Source: Leishmania donovani
Lineage: Eukaryota; Euglenozoa; Kinetoplastea; Trypanosomatida; Trypanosomatidae
Reading direction: 5' to 3'
Length of the DNA: 64,000 bases
Assembly: GCF_000227135.1 (NCBI RefSeq)
Contig: NC_018262.1
Coordinates: 1,250,223-1,314,222, forward strand
Part shown: in pieces, positions 9,033 through 19,480 of the stretch
Layout of the letters: each line of letters opens with the position of its first letter
How positions within the stretch are numbered: the first letter of the stretch is position 1
Notes under the pieces: model-generated
Told to the model about the DNA's origin: nothing
Databases searched by the model: none
Seen by the model: only the letters and a program-made list of their open reading frames with translations
Position numbers and translations under genes: made by a program

Positions 9033-12000
9033 CTACTGCTGAATTTCAAGGCACACGGTAGCCGTCTCCACATCTACCTCGTCCACAGTGTCATCGCCGT
9101 CGTCGATAGAAACCGTCGCGGACACGTCACAGAACTGGAAGCGGTTCTGCCAAAACGGAGCCGGTAGCGTGCCGCCTGCCTCACTTGCCTTTTGCTGCTC
9201 AATTACCTTCATGAGCGACGCATTCGTGTTTGCGTGGCTTGAGCGGCCGTTCCACAGCATGCCCTTGCCGACACCGAGCCCGTCCACCTCGTACGCCTGG
9301 TCGACACCATCGGGGAGGGTCTTGTTTAGCACAGCCTCGAGCGCCGCCGCAAACGCCTTCACCGTGGTCGCCGGCGTGACAGGGATGCGAATCATGTCGT
9401 ACTTCGTGAACCCCTCCGGCACGCGAATGACCTTCTTTTTGTACGTGTAGTCCTGCTCCGGGATGTAGGTGGCCACCACTTTGGTGAAGTTCTTGATGGG
9501 CAGATCGCGCTCAAAGAGAACGTAGTTGTTCGTGCCCACGTCCAGCATACCATTACGCAGCACCGAGACGTCCTTATTCTGCAAGACCTTGAAGAGCTCG
9601 ATAAGCCCCAGGCCCGTCACGGCAGACGTTGTTGTCGCGATGGCAGGAATGATCTTGCCGGCGACAAGCTTCACTTTCATCCGATCCTGCGTCGGAATTC
9701 CGTAATTCTCAGCGCGGAGGTTGCTCGCCGCAGCGACAAAGTCGATTTGGAAGTTATCATCGTCGTCCTTCTCGAACTCCAGCGCTGCCGCCCTGCTGCC
9801 CTTGCATTTGGTTGCCAGAGCGGCAACATCCGCCAGCAGCCCTTGCAGCTCGGCCTCGGACTCCTCCATGGTAACTTGCTTGCCCTCCTGCGCATTGGCT
9901 GCTAAGTCGTCGTCGAGGTTGTCGACGAAGCCAGCCACGTACGCCGGCGTCGACAGCTTGCTCACCTCTGCCTGAATCCACGCGTCCGTACGGTACTCCT
10001 GCATCCAGCGGTTCTTCTCATCGTTGAAGCGCGCCTCATGCTTGGGCGGGTGCACCCCGAACATGCACGCATACAGGTTGATCGCCGCCACCAGGAAGTT
10101 CTTTGCGTCTGGATTCGTCGTAATGTCGGCGGCCGTCACCTGGAGCGCTGTTGGATACTTGCGATGTCCCGACCAGAAATCCTCGCCGTTTTTCTTTTTG
10201 GCGCCGCGCGGGAAGGCCGCCTGAAGATCTAGAATGCGGTCACGGAACATCTTGAAGAGCTGTTCCCAGCCAAGCGCGACACACCTGTCCATCGTCGGCC
10301 CATCGGCAAGAATCGTCAGCGTCCGCTTCAGCAACTTGAGCGGGCCCACGTTCTTGTCAATGAGGCTACGCCGCTCGCCAGCGCTTGAACCACTAGAAAC
10401 CTCGTGGTGGATGCGCTGGGTGAAGGCGGCAGGGTCTTCGATGATCTGCTGCGCCGTTTGCATTGGGGACACGAACATATCGTCGAACTGCGCGCGGGCC
10501 CACTCTATGCAGTGGTCGTAGATGTACGGAAAGTTGCGCAGCGTGCACATGGGAATGCCGCCCGTCTGATCCGCCGCGCCGCCGTCGGCGTACGACGACG
10601 TCCTGCCGGGAACGATAATGTCGACGTTGCCGCCGGTACCCATTGTGCCTGCCTCGACAAGCACCTTCTGAAAGCGGACGCACTGCTGATCGACATAGAG
10701 GCGGGCCTCTATGTTGTCCAGCGCGTTGACGACAACGTTCAGCGACTGCCAGAAAGTGTCGGGGTAGAGGTGCTCGGTGGTCGTGCCAATGAAGTCTTGG
10801 CGAGCGTCCACGTTCGCATCGGGATTCATCTGCCGCATGCGGGCAGCCGCAGCCGCCGACTTGGGCTGCCCGACGTTCTCCTCGCGGAAGAGAAACTGCC
10901 GGCTGAGGTTTGATACCTCGATGCGGTCGTTGTCGGTCACGACGAGGGAGCCGCCGGTGCCGCAGGTGATGCCACACAGTGCGAAGTTCTTGACGTTCTC
11001 GCAGCCGAGTGCCCCGCACCCAACCATGAAGAGGCGCAGGTTCTGCAGCAGCTGCTGGAAGCCCTTGCCAAAGATGGAGATGATGTGATCGTAGCGCGAG
11101 TTCATCGGGCGGAATTCTTCACTGCTGTGGTCGGCTCGTTCGGGCCGCACGGCTGCGCAGGAGAGGTGGAACCACTGGTGAATCGGCGAGTACTTGCCAG
11201 TAATCTTCACAATCTCCTGCGCTACGACAGCACCAAAGAAGGAGGCGAGGGGTTGCAGCTCAGCACGGGCGAGGAGCGCTTCCGCCATCACCGCCTTTTC
11301 ATCCAGGTTTTCGAGGACCAACGGCGCCGGCGGTGGCGGCGGCGGCACCTTGTACGGGAACTCCGCATTGCCGGGCTTGCCGGTGGTGCGCTGCTCCGGC
11401 GGCGCCGGCATCGCCTTATTCTCCTCCAGCACCTTCTTGGCCAGCTCAACTACCTCAGCGGCCTGCGCTGCGTTGTGCAGCTCAGGCAGCTTTCCCGAGT
11501 GCGCGTCGGCGTAACGCAGCAGCGCATGCAGCGTCACATGGGTCACTGACTCCTCGGAGTTGTCCATCATCGGGCTCACTGGGACGAAAGCGCCTGGCGC
11601 CGCCAGCGCCTCACTGAGGGGCCGAAAGGAGAGCACCCTCACCTCCTTCAACTCGTGAAGAAAGCCGCCTGTCTCATACGGGCTGTACCCCTGCGTCTCG
11701 AACGCCGGGTACACACGCACCGTATCGCGCGGGTCGGAGGGGCAGACGACGCCGTCATACACCTGACCATTCACGGAGGTGCCGTCCGGTTTCAGGAGTC
11801 CCTGTACCTCGCTCAGCTTGATCTGCGTATAGTCGCGCAAGGCCCCGGGTGTCTGCCCCTCTGGTGTCTCGTAGCGGATGCGCGTGTACATCTCTCCCGT
11901 CTTGTCACGCAGTGTCACGACTTCCGTGATCAGCTTCTGTAGCATGGGTCGCCCGTCGGCGTCCTTGACGACGAAGGAAGGGCCGTGGTCCGCGAACACG

Positions 12001-12497
12001 GAACCCATCGTGCCCGTTTGAAGTGCCAACACGAATGAGATGGCCGGCGTGTGATTGTGGCAGAAAGCGTTCCATTCGCTCAGCGTCGTCAGGCTGAGAT
12101 CCGGCGCGGCGGCCGTGAAGATGAGGGCGACGTTGTCCGAGACGGTGGCCGTCGTCAGCTCTGCAAGCACTCGAACGCGCGTGTTTGGGTTCAGCTCAGA
12201 AATATAGGCGGCAGACAGCTCCGCCATCGTCTTGCCCGATGCCATGGACTGCGGCGTGACGGCAAAATTCACGCCCATGTCCTGAGCCGTCGGCTTCCGA
12301 GGGTCATAGAAGCGGATGGTGTGAATGCCAGCGAGTGCCAGGTTCTTCGCGATCTCGATCCCGACGCCACCGCAGCCGACAATGATAACCTTGAAGGCGA
12401 TCAGCTTTGCCATGGTCTCGAGGCCATAGGTGCCGATGGTCCGGCTTTGCTTGTCCAGATACTTCTGGTCGATCAACACTTTGCTCTCGGCCTCCAT
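9033..12497 (-). CDS. UBA1: Ubiquitin-activating enzyme E1
   Basis: 1154 residues, full length for an E1 (yeast Uba1 1024, human 1058), ATG at 12495-12497. The inactive adenylation half begins with VIIVGCGGVGIEIAKNLALAG (about 38-58 region). The active adenylation half has the nucleotide-binding FMVGCGALGCENVKNFAL (about 490-507) and DNDRIEVSNLSRQFLFR (about 522-538). The catalytic cysteine is C651 in PMCTLRNFP (649-657), the conserved E1 thioester motif. The second catalytic cysteine half-domain follows (about 660-880) and the C-terminal ubiquitin-fold domain is about 1030-1154. It activates ubiquitin with ATP and passes it to E2 enzymes in cytosol and nucleus. A linker with a seven-proline stretch (about 385-391) follows residue 360 and seems lineage-specific. 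Kinetoplastids can carry more than one E1-like gene; the CTLRNFP context favours the ubiquitin rather than the SUMO pathway. Confidence 0.95.
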   Translation of the reverse strand: MEAESKVLIDQKYLDKQSRTIGTYGLETMAKLIAFKVIIVGCGGVGIEIAKNLALAGIHTIRFYDPRKPTAQDMGVNFAVTPQSMASGKTMAELSAAYISELNPNTRVRVLAELTTATVSDNVALIFTAAAPDLSLTTLSEWNAFCHNHTPAISFVLALQTGTMGSVFADHGPSFVVKDADGRPMLQKLITEVVTLRDKTGEMYTRIRYETPEGQTPGALRDYTQIKLSEVQGLLKPDGTSVNGQVYDGVVCPSDPRDTVRVYPAFETQGYSPYETGGFLHELKEVRVLSFRPLSEALAAPGAFVPVSPMMDNSEESVTHVTLHALLRYADAHSGKLPELHNAAQAAEVVELAKKVLEENKAMPAPPEQRTTGKPGNAEFPYKVPPPPPPAPLVLENLDEKAVMAEALLARAELQPLASFFGAVVAQEIVKITGKYSPIHQWFHLSCAAVRPERADHSSEEFRPMNSRYDHIISIFGKGFQQLLQNLRLFMVGCGALGCENVKNFALCGITCGTGGSLVVTDNDRIEVSNLSRQFLFREENVGQPKSAAAAARMRQMNPDANVDARQDFIGTTTEHLYPDTFWQSLNVVVNALDNIEARLYVDQQCVRFQKVLVEAGTMGTGGNVDIIVPGRTSSYADGGAADQTGGIPMCTLRNFPYIYDHCIEWARAQFDDMFVSPMQTAQQIIEDPAAFTQRIHHEVSSGSSAGERRSLIDKNVGPLKLLKRTLTILADGPTMDRCVALGWEQLFKMFRDRILDLQAAFPRGAKKKNGEDFWSGHRKYPTALQVTAADITTNPDAKNFLVAAINLYACMFGVHPPKHEARFNDEKNRWMQEYRTDAWIQAEVSKLSTPAYVAGFVDNLDDDLAANAQEGKQVTMEESEAELQGLLADVAALATKCKGSRAAALEFEKDDDDNFQIDFVAAASNLRAENYGIPTQDRMKVKLVAGKIIPAIATTTSAVTGLGLIELFKVLQNKDVSVLRNGMLDVGTNNYVLFERDLPIKNFTKVVATYIPEQDYTYKKKVIRVPEGFTKYDMIRIPVTPATTVKAFAAALEAVLNKTLPDGVDQAYEVDGLGVGKGMLWNGRSSHANTNASLMKVIEQQKASEAGGTLPAPFWQNRFQFCDVSATVSIDDGDDTVDEVDVETATVCLEIQQ

Positions 12498-14311
12498 TTT
12501 GCCGTGCGCTGTGTTTCGGGGGTTTGCAGCTATGCGTTCGTGGATGCAGGCGGGAATTTATAGGTGATGCGTGTCCTTGGCGCACACTTGACACGGGCGA
12601 GAGACAAGAAAAAAAAAAGGGGGAACGGCTGGCGCTCGCGTGACAAAAACAGCACGTGCGTTCTGCGCGCGTCTTTCTCCTCCGGCGCTGTCGCTGACAC
12701 CCCCCCCCCAGTGACTTGACGGCCAGCTCCAACTACCGAGAAGATGTCGTAGAGAGGGTCTGACAGGCGGGGACGAGATGAAAACGAAAACTGGAATAGA
12801 ACGCCGGCGGGAAAAGGCGTAGAAGCACCCAGCACACTGTACGACGTGACAGTGCAGCCGAGTGCGCCGAAATAGGAACAGCTCAGCGAACGTTGTGCGG
12901 GCTCTGCAGAGAAACCTGGCGTGAAGAAGACAAGTAGAAAGCAGGAAGATGCGCGGTATCCGTGTGCAGATGCAGCTGGAGGATCGTCGGATAGAGCGGA
13001 CAGGTGGCGGTACGATCACAGGCTAGCACGGGAACTCCGTTTTCTTCTTTCTTCCGACGGGAAACAAGCCGGCGACTACAAAAACCAAAACGGCCAGGGC
13101 AAGTGCGGGCCACTTGTCTGTAAGCAAGTTGATACCGACGCTGAGCGTAAAAGCCAGAATGTCGGTATGTTCGGGGGAGAGAGTTTGACAGTTGTGCGTG
13201 CGCGTGTTTAGTGCGCGCTGTGCTAAGGGTGGAGAGGAACAAGACTCAACGAAAGAAACTGTAAGAAAAGGCTTCACGGTGGCATACTCAACAAGAGACG
13301 CAGCAATCAAGCAAAGCCGAAAACAGGAGGAGGCAGATAAAGATACACATATCCGGAGACGATGAAAGAAGGTCATCAGCCTAGGAGCAGCCCTGTGTCT
13401 GCATAGAAACTGGTTGTGTTGCGTGCTTGCTCCACAGGAGCCAGCTAATCCAGAGTGAGGTATCACTTGGAAAAGCAAAACACGTGCTCTGCCCTTTCCT
13501 CTTGAAATTTCCGACTCCGTTGTAGACGGCAACAGGCAGTCGCTCAGAAAGAGCCCTCATGATCAACGGAGTGGTGCTGTGTTATCGAGTGGGAAAACAA
13601 GGCAGAACGCCAGTGGAGCGCATGCGCCTGCTTGCCTCTTGTCGCGTGCATGCTCGATGTGCCCTCCGTTTTCGTTTCAGGATGCATGTGCGTGTGCGTG
13701 GGCCTTTCGTTTGCCTCTTTCGTTTTTGTTTTCTTTCTCGCTCTTTTCGCCTCGTTTCACTCGCAAGATGGAATCCACCCTCCTGCCCCCGACTCCTCCT
13801 CCTCCGCCGTCTCCACGGCAGACGCCTGCGTTGTCTGTCTCCCGAGTTTTCTTCTCTGTGTGTCACACACGCGCACCTCCGTTGGGCGAAGGGCAAGGGG
13901 CGGAAGGAGTCTCACGTGCAGTGGCGCACCTTCCCGCAGGTCATCAGCAGCACACCGTAATCACATGCAGCAATGCTCAACGTCTTCTGCACAACATGGA
14001 AGAGATAAGAAAGGCGATGTGCGAGACATTTTTGCACCCCCTCTCTCACAATGTCGAACCGCTACTTCGGAAAAGTGATCGCTGCCAGGACGCATCATCA
14101 ATCGACGCCAAGGCCGCCTTGCAGCAACGCGTGAGTGGCGTGGGGGTAGTGGCATGTACACCTTGTTCCAAAAAAAAAAGCGTAGCCACTGCTTGGGGCG
14201 ACGCGGGCAATGACGGAGAACCACCACCCGCAGAGAAGCGCTGTGGCCGGGGCCGCTCCTTCACTTCGTCCTCCCCAAAGCACACACACACACACATACA
14301 CGCACCGTGAT
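12498..14311. other. Intergenic spacer, E1 5' side / multi-barrel protein 3' side
   Basis: No gene supported. There is a C-run at 12701-12710 after a short A-run/G-run purine block (12608-12625), pyrimidine-rich plus-strand sequence at 13680-13830 and a short CA run at 14280-14298. The open frames on both strands are low-complexity and lack domains. Confidence 0.6.
12587..12625 (-). promoter_or_regulatory. Putative spliced-leader acceptor for E1
   Basis: On the coding strand a C/T-rich tract with ten consecutive T (complement of about 12600-12625) is followed by the first downstream AG at 12587-12588. The implied 5' leader is about 89 nt. Confidence 0.4.
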
Positions 14312-16780
14312 CTACTTCTTGGCCGATGTTGGAGACCCAGGGGGGAGCTGTATCTTAAAATGTCGCTTGCACGAAGCCACAGGCTTCGACGTCGTCGGGT
14401 TCGTAAAGTAGAAGATGTTCTGCACCATCGTCTTATCACCGTCCTGGAACTGGTACCAGACGCGCTCGATTCCCTCTTGCACCTCCGTCTCCACATACAG
14501 CTCGCGCCCTCCTGACAAGATGCACGAGCGTGACTTCACCCAGCCGCGCGAGACACTCTCCCACGTCCACTCCGTCCCGTCGAGCGCGATGACGAAGTGC
14601 CGCCGCTCGAGCATGGTCACCTCATCAATCACAATCTTGTTGTCGCAGTTCACGTGGACAACCCAGGTCGGCACCGTCTTGCTGTTCACGCTGCGCAGCA
14701 ACACGTTGACGCCCTGCTCTAGCAACACGGCGTTCATGCTGCCTTCCGTCTCCTCCGGGTCCATGATCCAGGTGCCGGCCATGAGCGCCTTAATCTGTGA
14801 CACCTCCAGCATGGAGGGCGGTTGCAGCAGTAGACAACGCGCCGGCAGCGAGAAGACGCAGCTGTCGGCCACGTCGGAGTTGAACAGGTACGACACCGGC
14901 ACCGCGATATCCAAGGCCTGGGCCCGCTTCTGGATCCACGCGGCGCACTTAGCGTGAGTCACGTCACAAAGCTCCTGCATCATAAAAGCGCGAAGGGTCA
15001 GGGTCCGGTAGTTGATCGCGCTAGCGCCGTAAAAAGTCATCCATCGGTTGTAGCACCACTGCAACGCCTTCTTCACCTCCTCCACCTCCTGAGGGTGATG
15101 ATAAATGTAGCCGTACGTGCCCAAGAGCGCCGCCAGCACCACCTGTTGAGAGGGTGTCAAGTCGAACTGCTGCGTCTTCAGGGCCACCTTCAGTGCAGCT
15201 AGCGCAACCAAGCCGGGTCCTTCAGCGATTGCCTCCCACGACCCCGCCGCCGCCACCTCTGCCCGTTTCATCGCGGCAGAGCCCAGGCCATGCAGCATGC
15301 CGAACAGATCTCTTGCCATGTATAGCTTGCCGCGTCCGCGGCTCGTCACGAAGCCGTCCCCCCTCACCTCCGTGACGCTGCCGTCGGCCATGATCAGCTT
15401 GCCTGCCACAGTCACGGTACCCTCCCACTCGCTGGGCTGGGCAAGGCACGTGATCATCTCCTGATTCGGCAGCGTTGCCGCTAGGCGTAGCACGACCCGA
15501 CAGCCGTCGCTCGTCGGACACTCGACACGCCACCGCGTCGGGTACACGACTCCCGTTTCGCTGCTCATATACGACTCGTCTGTCTCGTCGTTCATGATGA
15601 CGCCGCTGCTGTGCTGGAAGGCCTCCTTGCTCGCCGCAGAATGCACGGTGGCGTCGCACCTCTTGACGGCACCAGTCTCCGCTGACATAACACGAGTAAT
15701 GCTGAAACACTGTGCCATCTTGTCGTATAGGCGAATGAGACAGTGGTCGTGCACCATGTGCTCCGTCTCCTCAGCAATACGGCGGCAGCGGAGGTCCCGC
15801 ACGAAGCGCGCCTCTTCCACGCTGCGAGGCACCACGCCACCGAAGCTGTGCTCCACCCAAACGCTGCCAAGATTTACCTCCAATTCACGCGCCAGCTCGA
15901 GATTGTCGGAGGCGCGTGTCACCCGCAGCGAGCCACCGAGCAGTCGAGTGTGGTGAAGACAGTAGGAGAACTCGTCGTCCTCCCAGTTGCCGGTGGAGAC
16001 GATGCCACGCGTGCCACCGAGAGCTGGCGGAATACTGCGAGGCATGAACGTCAGATCCACGACGGCGCGCACCTCCTTCGACAAGTCGCTCTCCTCGTGC
16101 TCGCTGCTTACCCCTTCGAGGTGGAGGGTGTATCTCGGGACCAGCAGTTGATGCACTCGATTCACGGCGGGCGCGGCTGCTTTCAGTGTGTTCTTGCCGA
16201 ACTGGACGTCGAGCTCCGTCAAACGTGTCGAAGCAGCCTCGTCCAGCAGCTGATCTGGCAGCACCAGGCGCTCCTTATTGAACTGCTCCAGCATCGCCTG
16301 AAGCATCGCAGGCTGATTTTGTATCGTCTTCTTGGCAACCATCATCGAGAAGAGCGCTGGTGCACGGTCATCCGCGGCGCAGAAGCGGTAGTATTTTTTC
16401 TGCTCGTGGTCCGTGATGGACCAGTTCACCACGCACGCGTGCGTCAGCAGAGAGTCTTCCTTTGGCGGGTCAACATCACTGACGACGGCCACGGAGTGGA
16501 AGGTGACACAGAGAGCAAAGCGATTGTGCGCACCGAAGCGGCTGCGCAACGTCCACCGCTCTGTTTGGCAATGCTCGTGCGCGCGGTCGTGGTCAAACAG
16601 CATCGACCACAGAGCGTTTGCCGACACCGACGGGCCTTTCCCATCGTCATCAGTGATGTTCAATTGCGGCCACGAGTTCCGCAGACGCTCCTTCAACGAT
16701 TTCTCCTCCACGGACTCATCCTCGAAACGCTGCCGCTGCACAGGCGGCTCAACGGCAGTCTCGGCAGCCGAAAAGTGCAT
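14312..16780 (-). CDS. Multi-barrel lipocalin-type protein: AttH/CrtC-like plus FABP-like
   Basis: 822 residues, ATG at 16778-16780. Not a protein I can name, but three parts can be read. Residues about 70-485 follow the AttH/CrtC double-lipocalin pattern: strands at 75-98; FSYCLHHTRLLGGSLRV (271-287) then LGSVWVEHSFGG (304-315), like the family's Y.LPR..v.G.l..W.DHEWG block; VVYPTRWRVECP (411-422); and EWEGTVTVAG...GDGFV (451-478), like the YWEGAV.V.G...G.GYVEL block. Residues 490-660 are mainly helical. Residues about 665-795 resemble a fatty-acid-binding protein: GTW at 669-671, GVNVLLRSVNSKTVPTWVVH (690-709), DNKIVIDEV (713-721), then alternating strands. CrtC and AttH members include hydratases of isoprenoids and proteins of unknown activity; FABPs bind fatty acids. 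A lipid-binding role is inference. No signal peptide or membrane segment is seen. Confidence 0.6.
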   Translation of the reverse strand: MHFSAAETAVEPPVQRQRFEDESVEEKSLKERLRNSWPQLNITDDDGKGPSVSANALWSMLFDHDRAHEHCQTERWTLRSRFGAHNRFALCVTFHSVAVVSDVDPPKEDSLLTHACVVNWSITDHEQKKYYRFCAADDRAPALFSMMVAKKTIQNQPAMLQAMLEQFNKERLVLPDQLLDEAASTRLTELDVQFGKNTLKAAAPAVNRVHQLLVPRYTLHLEGVSSEHEESDLSKEVRAVVDLTFMPRSIPPALGGTRGIVSTGNWEDDEFSYCLHHTRLLGGSLRVTRASDNLELARELEVNLGSVWVEHSFGGVVPRSVEEARFVRDLRCRRIAEETEHMVHDHCLIRLYDKMAQCFSITRVMSAETGAVKRCDATVHSAASKEAFQHSSGVIMNDETDESYMSSETGVVYPTRWRVECPTSDGCRVVLRLAATLPNQEMITCLAQPSEWEGTVTVAGKLIMADGSVTEVRGDGFVTSRGRGKLYMARDLFGMLHGLGSAAMKRAEVAAAGSWEAIAEGPGLVALAALKVALKTQQFDLTPSQQVVLAALLGTYGYIYHHPQEVEEVKKALQWCYNRWMTFYGASAINYRTLTLRAFMMQELCDVTHAKCAAWIQKRAQALDIAVPVSYLFNSDVADSCVFSLPARCLLLQPPSMLEVSQIKALMAGTWIMDPEETEGSMNAVLLEQGVNVLLRSVNSKTVPTWVVHVNCDNKIVIDEVTMLERRHFVIALDGTEWTWESVSRGWVKSRSCILSGGRELYVETEVQEGIERVWYQFQDGDKTMVQNIFYFTNPTTSKPVASCKRHFKIQLPPGSPTSAKK

Positions 16781-18860
16781 TATACCTTCGCTGGTGCGCC
16801 GAGATCGCGTGCCAGCAACTTGTGCCTACTCACTTGTCGTAGCTGAAGTCGTACCCTTCGTTCACACCCAAACGAACAACTAGCAGTGCCCTCGTATGTC
16901 ATGTCCACAAGACGGATCACGAAGGCCCTGCGCCAGTCTCTGAGAAGTTCCGAGCTCGCAGGACGCACGCCGCCACGGCCTCTCTCGTCGTTTCAGCGCG
17001 TGCGTCTTCTTTTTTCGTATACCTCTGCTAAGCAGTGCCGAAGATCAAAGCGATGTTCGAGTGCCGTGGGGGAGGGCCACAAAGCAAGAGCGTCGGTGGC
17101 TCACGAGTGGCGAGGGGTGAATCACGCAGAGAATAAGAAGAGGTTGTCTTCTTTTAGCACACGTAGGATCGTGCGCGAGTTGTGTCGGTGGGCGTTATCG
17201 GTGGGGGGGGGGAGAGGAAAAGTAGGGAGAAGCGAGGTGGAGAAAGAAACGCGTAAGTGAATGGATAACGGCGGTTTCCTTTTTTTTTTCGTGATCGCTC
17301 GTTCTAGCAGTCCAGCTTCCTTCTCTTCGTTGTCTTCTGTTGCGGCCGTTGGCTTCGGTTGCTGTACACGCAAACATGCGCAGGCGAGTGCAGTGCGCGT
17401 GATGAATACTGTTCGCAGTTGTTCTTCACCTACCTTCCGCCTGCCATGGTGTGCCTTTTCGTTGCCGTTCACCGTCTGTATGGTGCGGGCGAAACGGGAA
17501 GCAGCACACACACACACGAAAACACCTGAGCAGAGATGACGCTCCCAAAAAAAGTCAAAGGAAAGTGAAGCGAAGACAGCAGTGGGGACAATGCTGTGAG
17601 TAAATTCGCCCACATAATAGTGAAGCACGCTCCTGCAGACGCCAGAGTTGAGGCCACATCAACGCCAGGTCACGGTGCGCTTGCCCGGGCGTGGCATTTC
17701 CACCGTGGAAAGCAACTTTGGCTCGCACGCTCGAGGCCCGTTCCCCACCTTGACGCAGGCGGAGCTTCTTCGCGCTCGATCGAAGGAGATGAAGGAGCTT
17801 TCCCTCAGAGCAGCTGGCGCGAGCCGCAGACGCGCGTGCATTCGCTCTGCTGCTCCACAGAAGCCTTGTCCTTCCCGCCAGCGTTGCCAAATCGCTCGCG
17901 TAGGGAGATTTTGCTCCATCTCCATCTTGTCTTTGAGCAAGGCACGAATTAACCGCCTTTCACCTCTCTACCCTCTCTCCAACCCTCATCCTCTGGTACC
18001 TATGGGTCCTGTATATATGCGCGTCCGCCAGATTTGGCACGGTCACCGGCTAAGACGCACAAGCACAGACACATACCCTTCCACGTCTTTGGAACGACAT
18101 TTCTCGCCCTGTGTCGCTCATTATGACACACCAGCACCATCTCGTGGGAGTGACATACACTTCAAGCGAGAAGGAAAGCGATACAGGAAGAAGTCGAAGC
18201 AGAGAGAGAGAAAGGTGGCGGAGAGGTGGTGGTACTGGACAAGGGAAGGGTAGGGGAGAGAGGATAATATGTGGAAGATCAAGTGGCGCTTTTGTTGTCC
18301 TTTATTAGGCAGCCTATCCGACTGGGCTTTTTGGAAGAAGGGAGGCAAAAACTCCACCGCTGCTCGAAAGCACTCGAGGATACAAAAGCGGCGGGGCAAA
18401 ACAAAAAAAAGAGGTAATACATTATTCTGGACGTACAACAACACAGCACAGAACGTCCACGAGCATGCACGTCCCTACCCCCGCCATCAATCACTCTCTT
18501 TCGCTCTCCATCAAACTGCCGTTTCGCCCATGAACAAAACCAAAGATACAAGCATACAAATGCATGCGCGTAAAAAAAAAGCACCAGCTGCAACAAAAAC
18601 GGATGTGTTCACCTCATCAGCCTACTCACAGAGTGCCTCTCTGTCCTCCTCCACTTCCATTACTTGTTTTTTTTGCCCTTTCGCAATCAAGCATGAATCA
18701 TATTTCCAAGAAAACAAGACAGACAGAGGAAAGAGGTGACGGGTGGGGGTAGTGCACGACGGCACCCGAAATAACAAAAGAAAGAATGCGAGGTAATTGC
18801 ACATGAAACGAAATGAGCGTGAAAAAAAAGAGAATATTTTTGCGTCGCTGCGGAGAGGCA

Positions 18861-19480
18861 CCTCCGCGGAAATGGTGAAAGAGAGATAAAAGTGTAGTGA
18901 GAGTTTGTGCGGGGGATGGAGGGTGAGGGACAAACGATTTCTCAGGGCCGGGGGAGGGGCGCCCACCGCATCCACCCCAGCTGGGAGATGCCGCCTCAAG
19001 TGGATGCCCATGGAGATACCCCGGATGTTTTGGCGTAACGCACACGTGCATATAAACCTGTAGCACCCTTTCTTCGTTTTCTGGGGAAATACACTCACGA
19101 AGCCATAGGTTAGAGGCCCGCCTCCAACACAGGGCGTGCGGAGTGCGGTGCGGTGGGCAGGACCAGCACAGATTGAACAAAAAAAAAGAGAGGGAAAGTA
19201 GAGCGGCCCTTGCGGCCTTGAGGACAGAAAGGGAGAGAACGTCACAGCACAGAGCGGCGGGCGGTTTCACTCCCCCTTCAAACACCCGCTNNNNNNNNNN
19301 NNNNNNNNNNNNNNNNNNNNNNNNNNNNNNNNNNNNNNNNNNNNNNNNNNNNNNNNNNNNNNNNNNNNNNNNNNNNNNNNCGTTTTCACTCGCATTTCAA
19401 GCACGTGCTCGCTGGAAGTTTTGTTGTTGCCACTTTCCCATCCGCCAGTCGATATGGCCTCCATTAAGGTCGCCCTTCAG
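18861..19480. repeat. About 500-bp dispersed repeat, copy A (interrupted by gap)
   Basis: Nearly identical to 58046-58548 in the same orientation, with only a handful of differences visible over the pre-gap 400 bp (for example A/G at the GAAAGAGAG segment, GGTGAGGGA versus a G-run, one A fewer in the A-run near 19180). The match resumes after the N run up to TCGCCC and then diverges. On the coding strand the unit ends close to a short A-run. The length fits a SIDER-type element (about 550 bp), but the near identity is unusual for that degenerate family. Confidence 0.75.
19291..19380. other. Assembly gap (90 N)
   Basis: A run of 90 N. The last 30 bases before it are an imperfect version of the first 30 after it (both follow cGtTTTCACTC...TTCAA.CAC..GCT). 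This suggests two contig ends that overlap, the left one with sequencing errors, rather than missing DNA. Confidence 0.9.
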
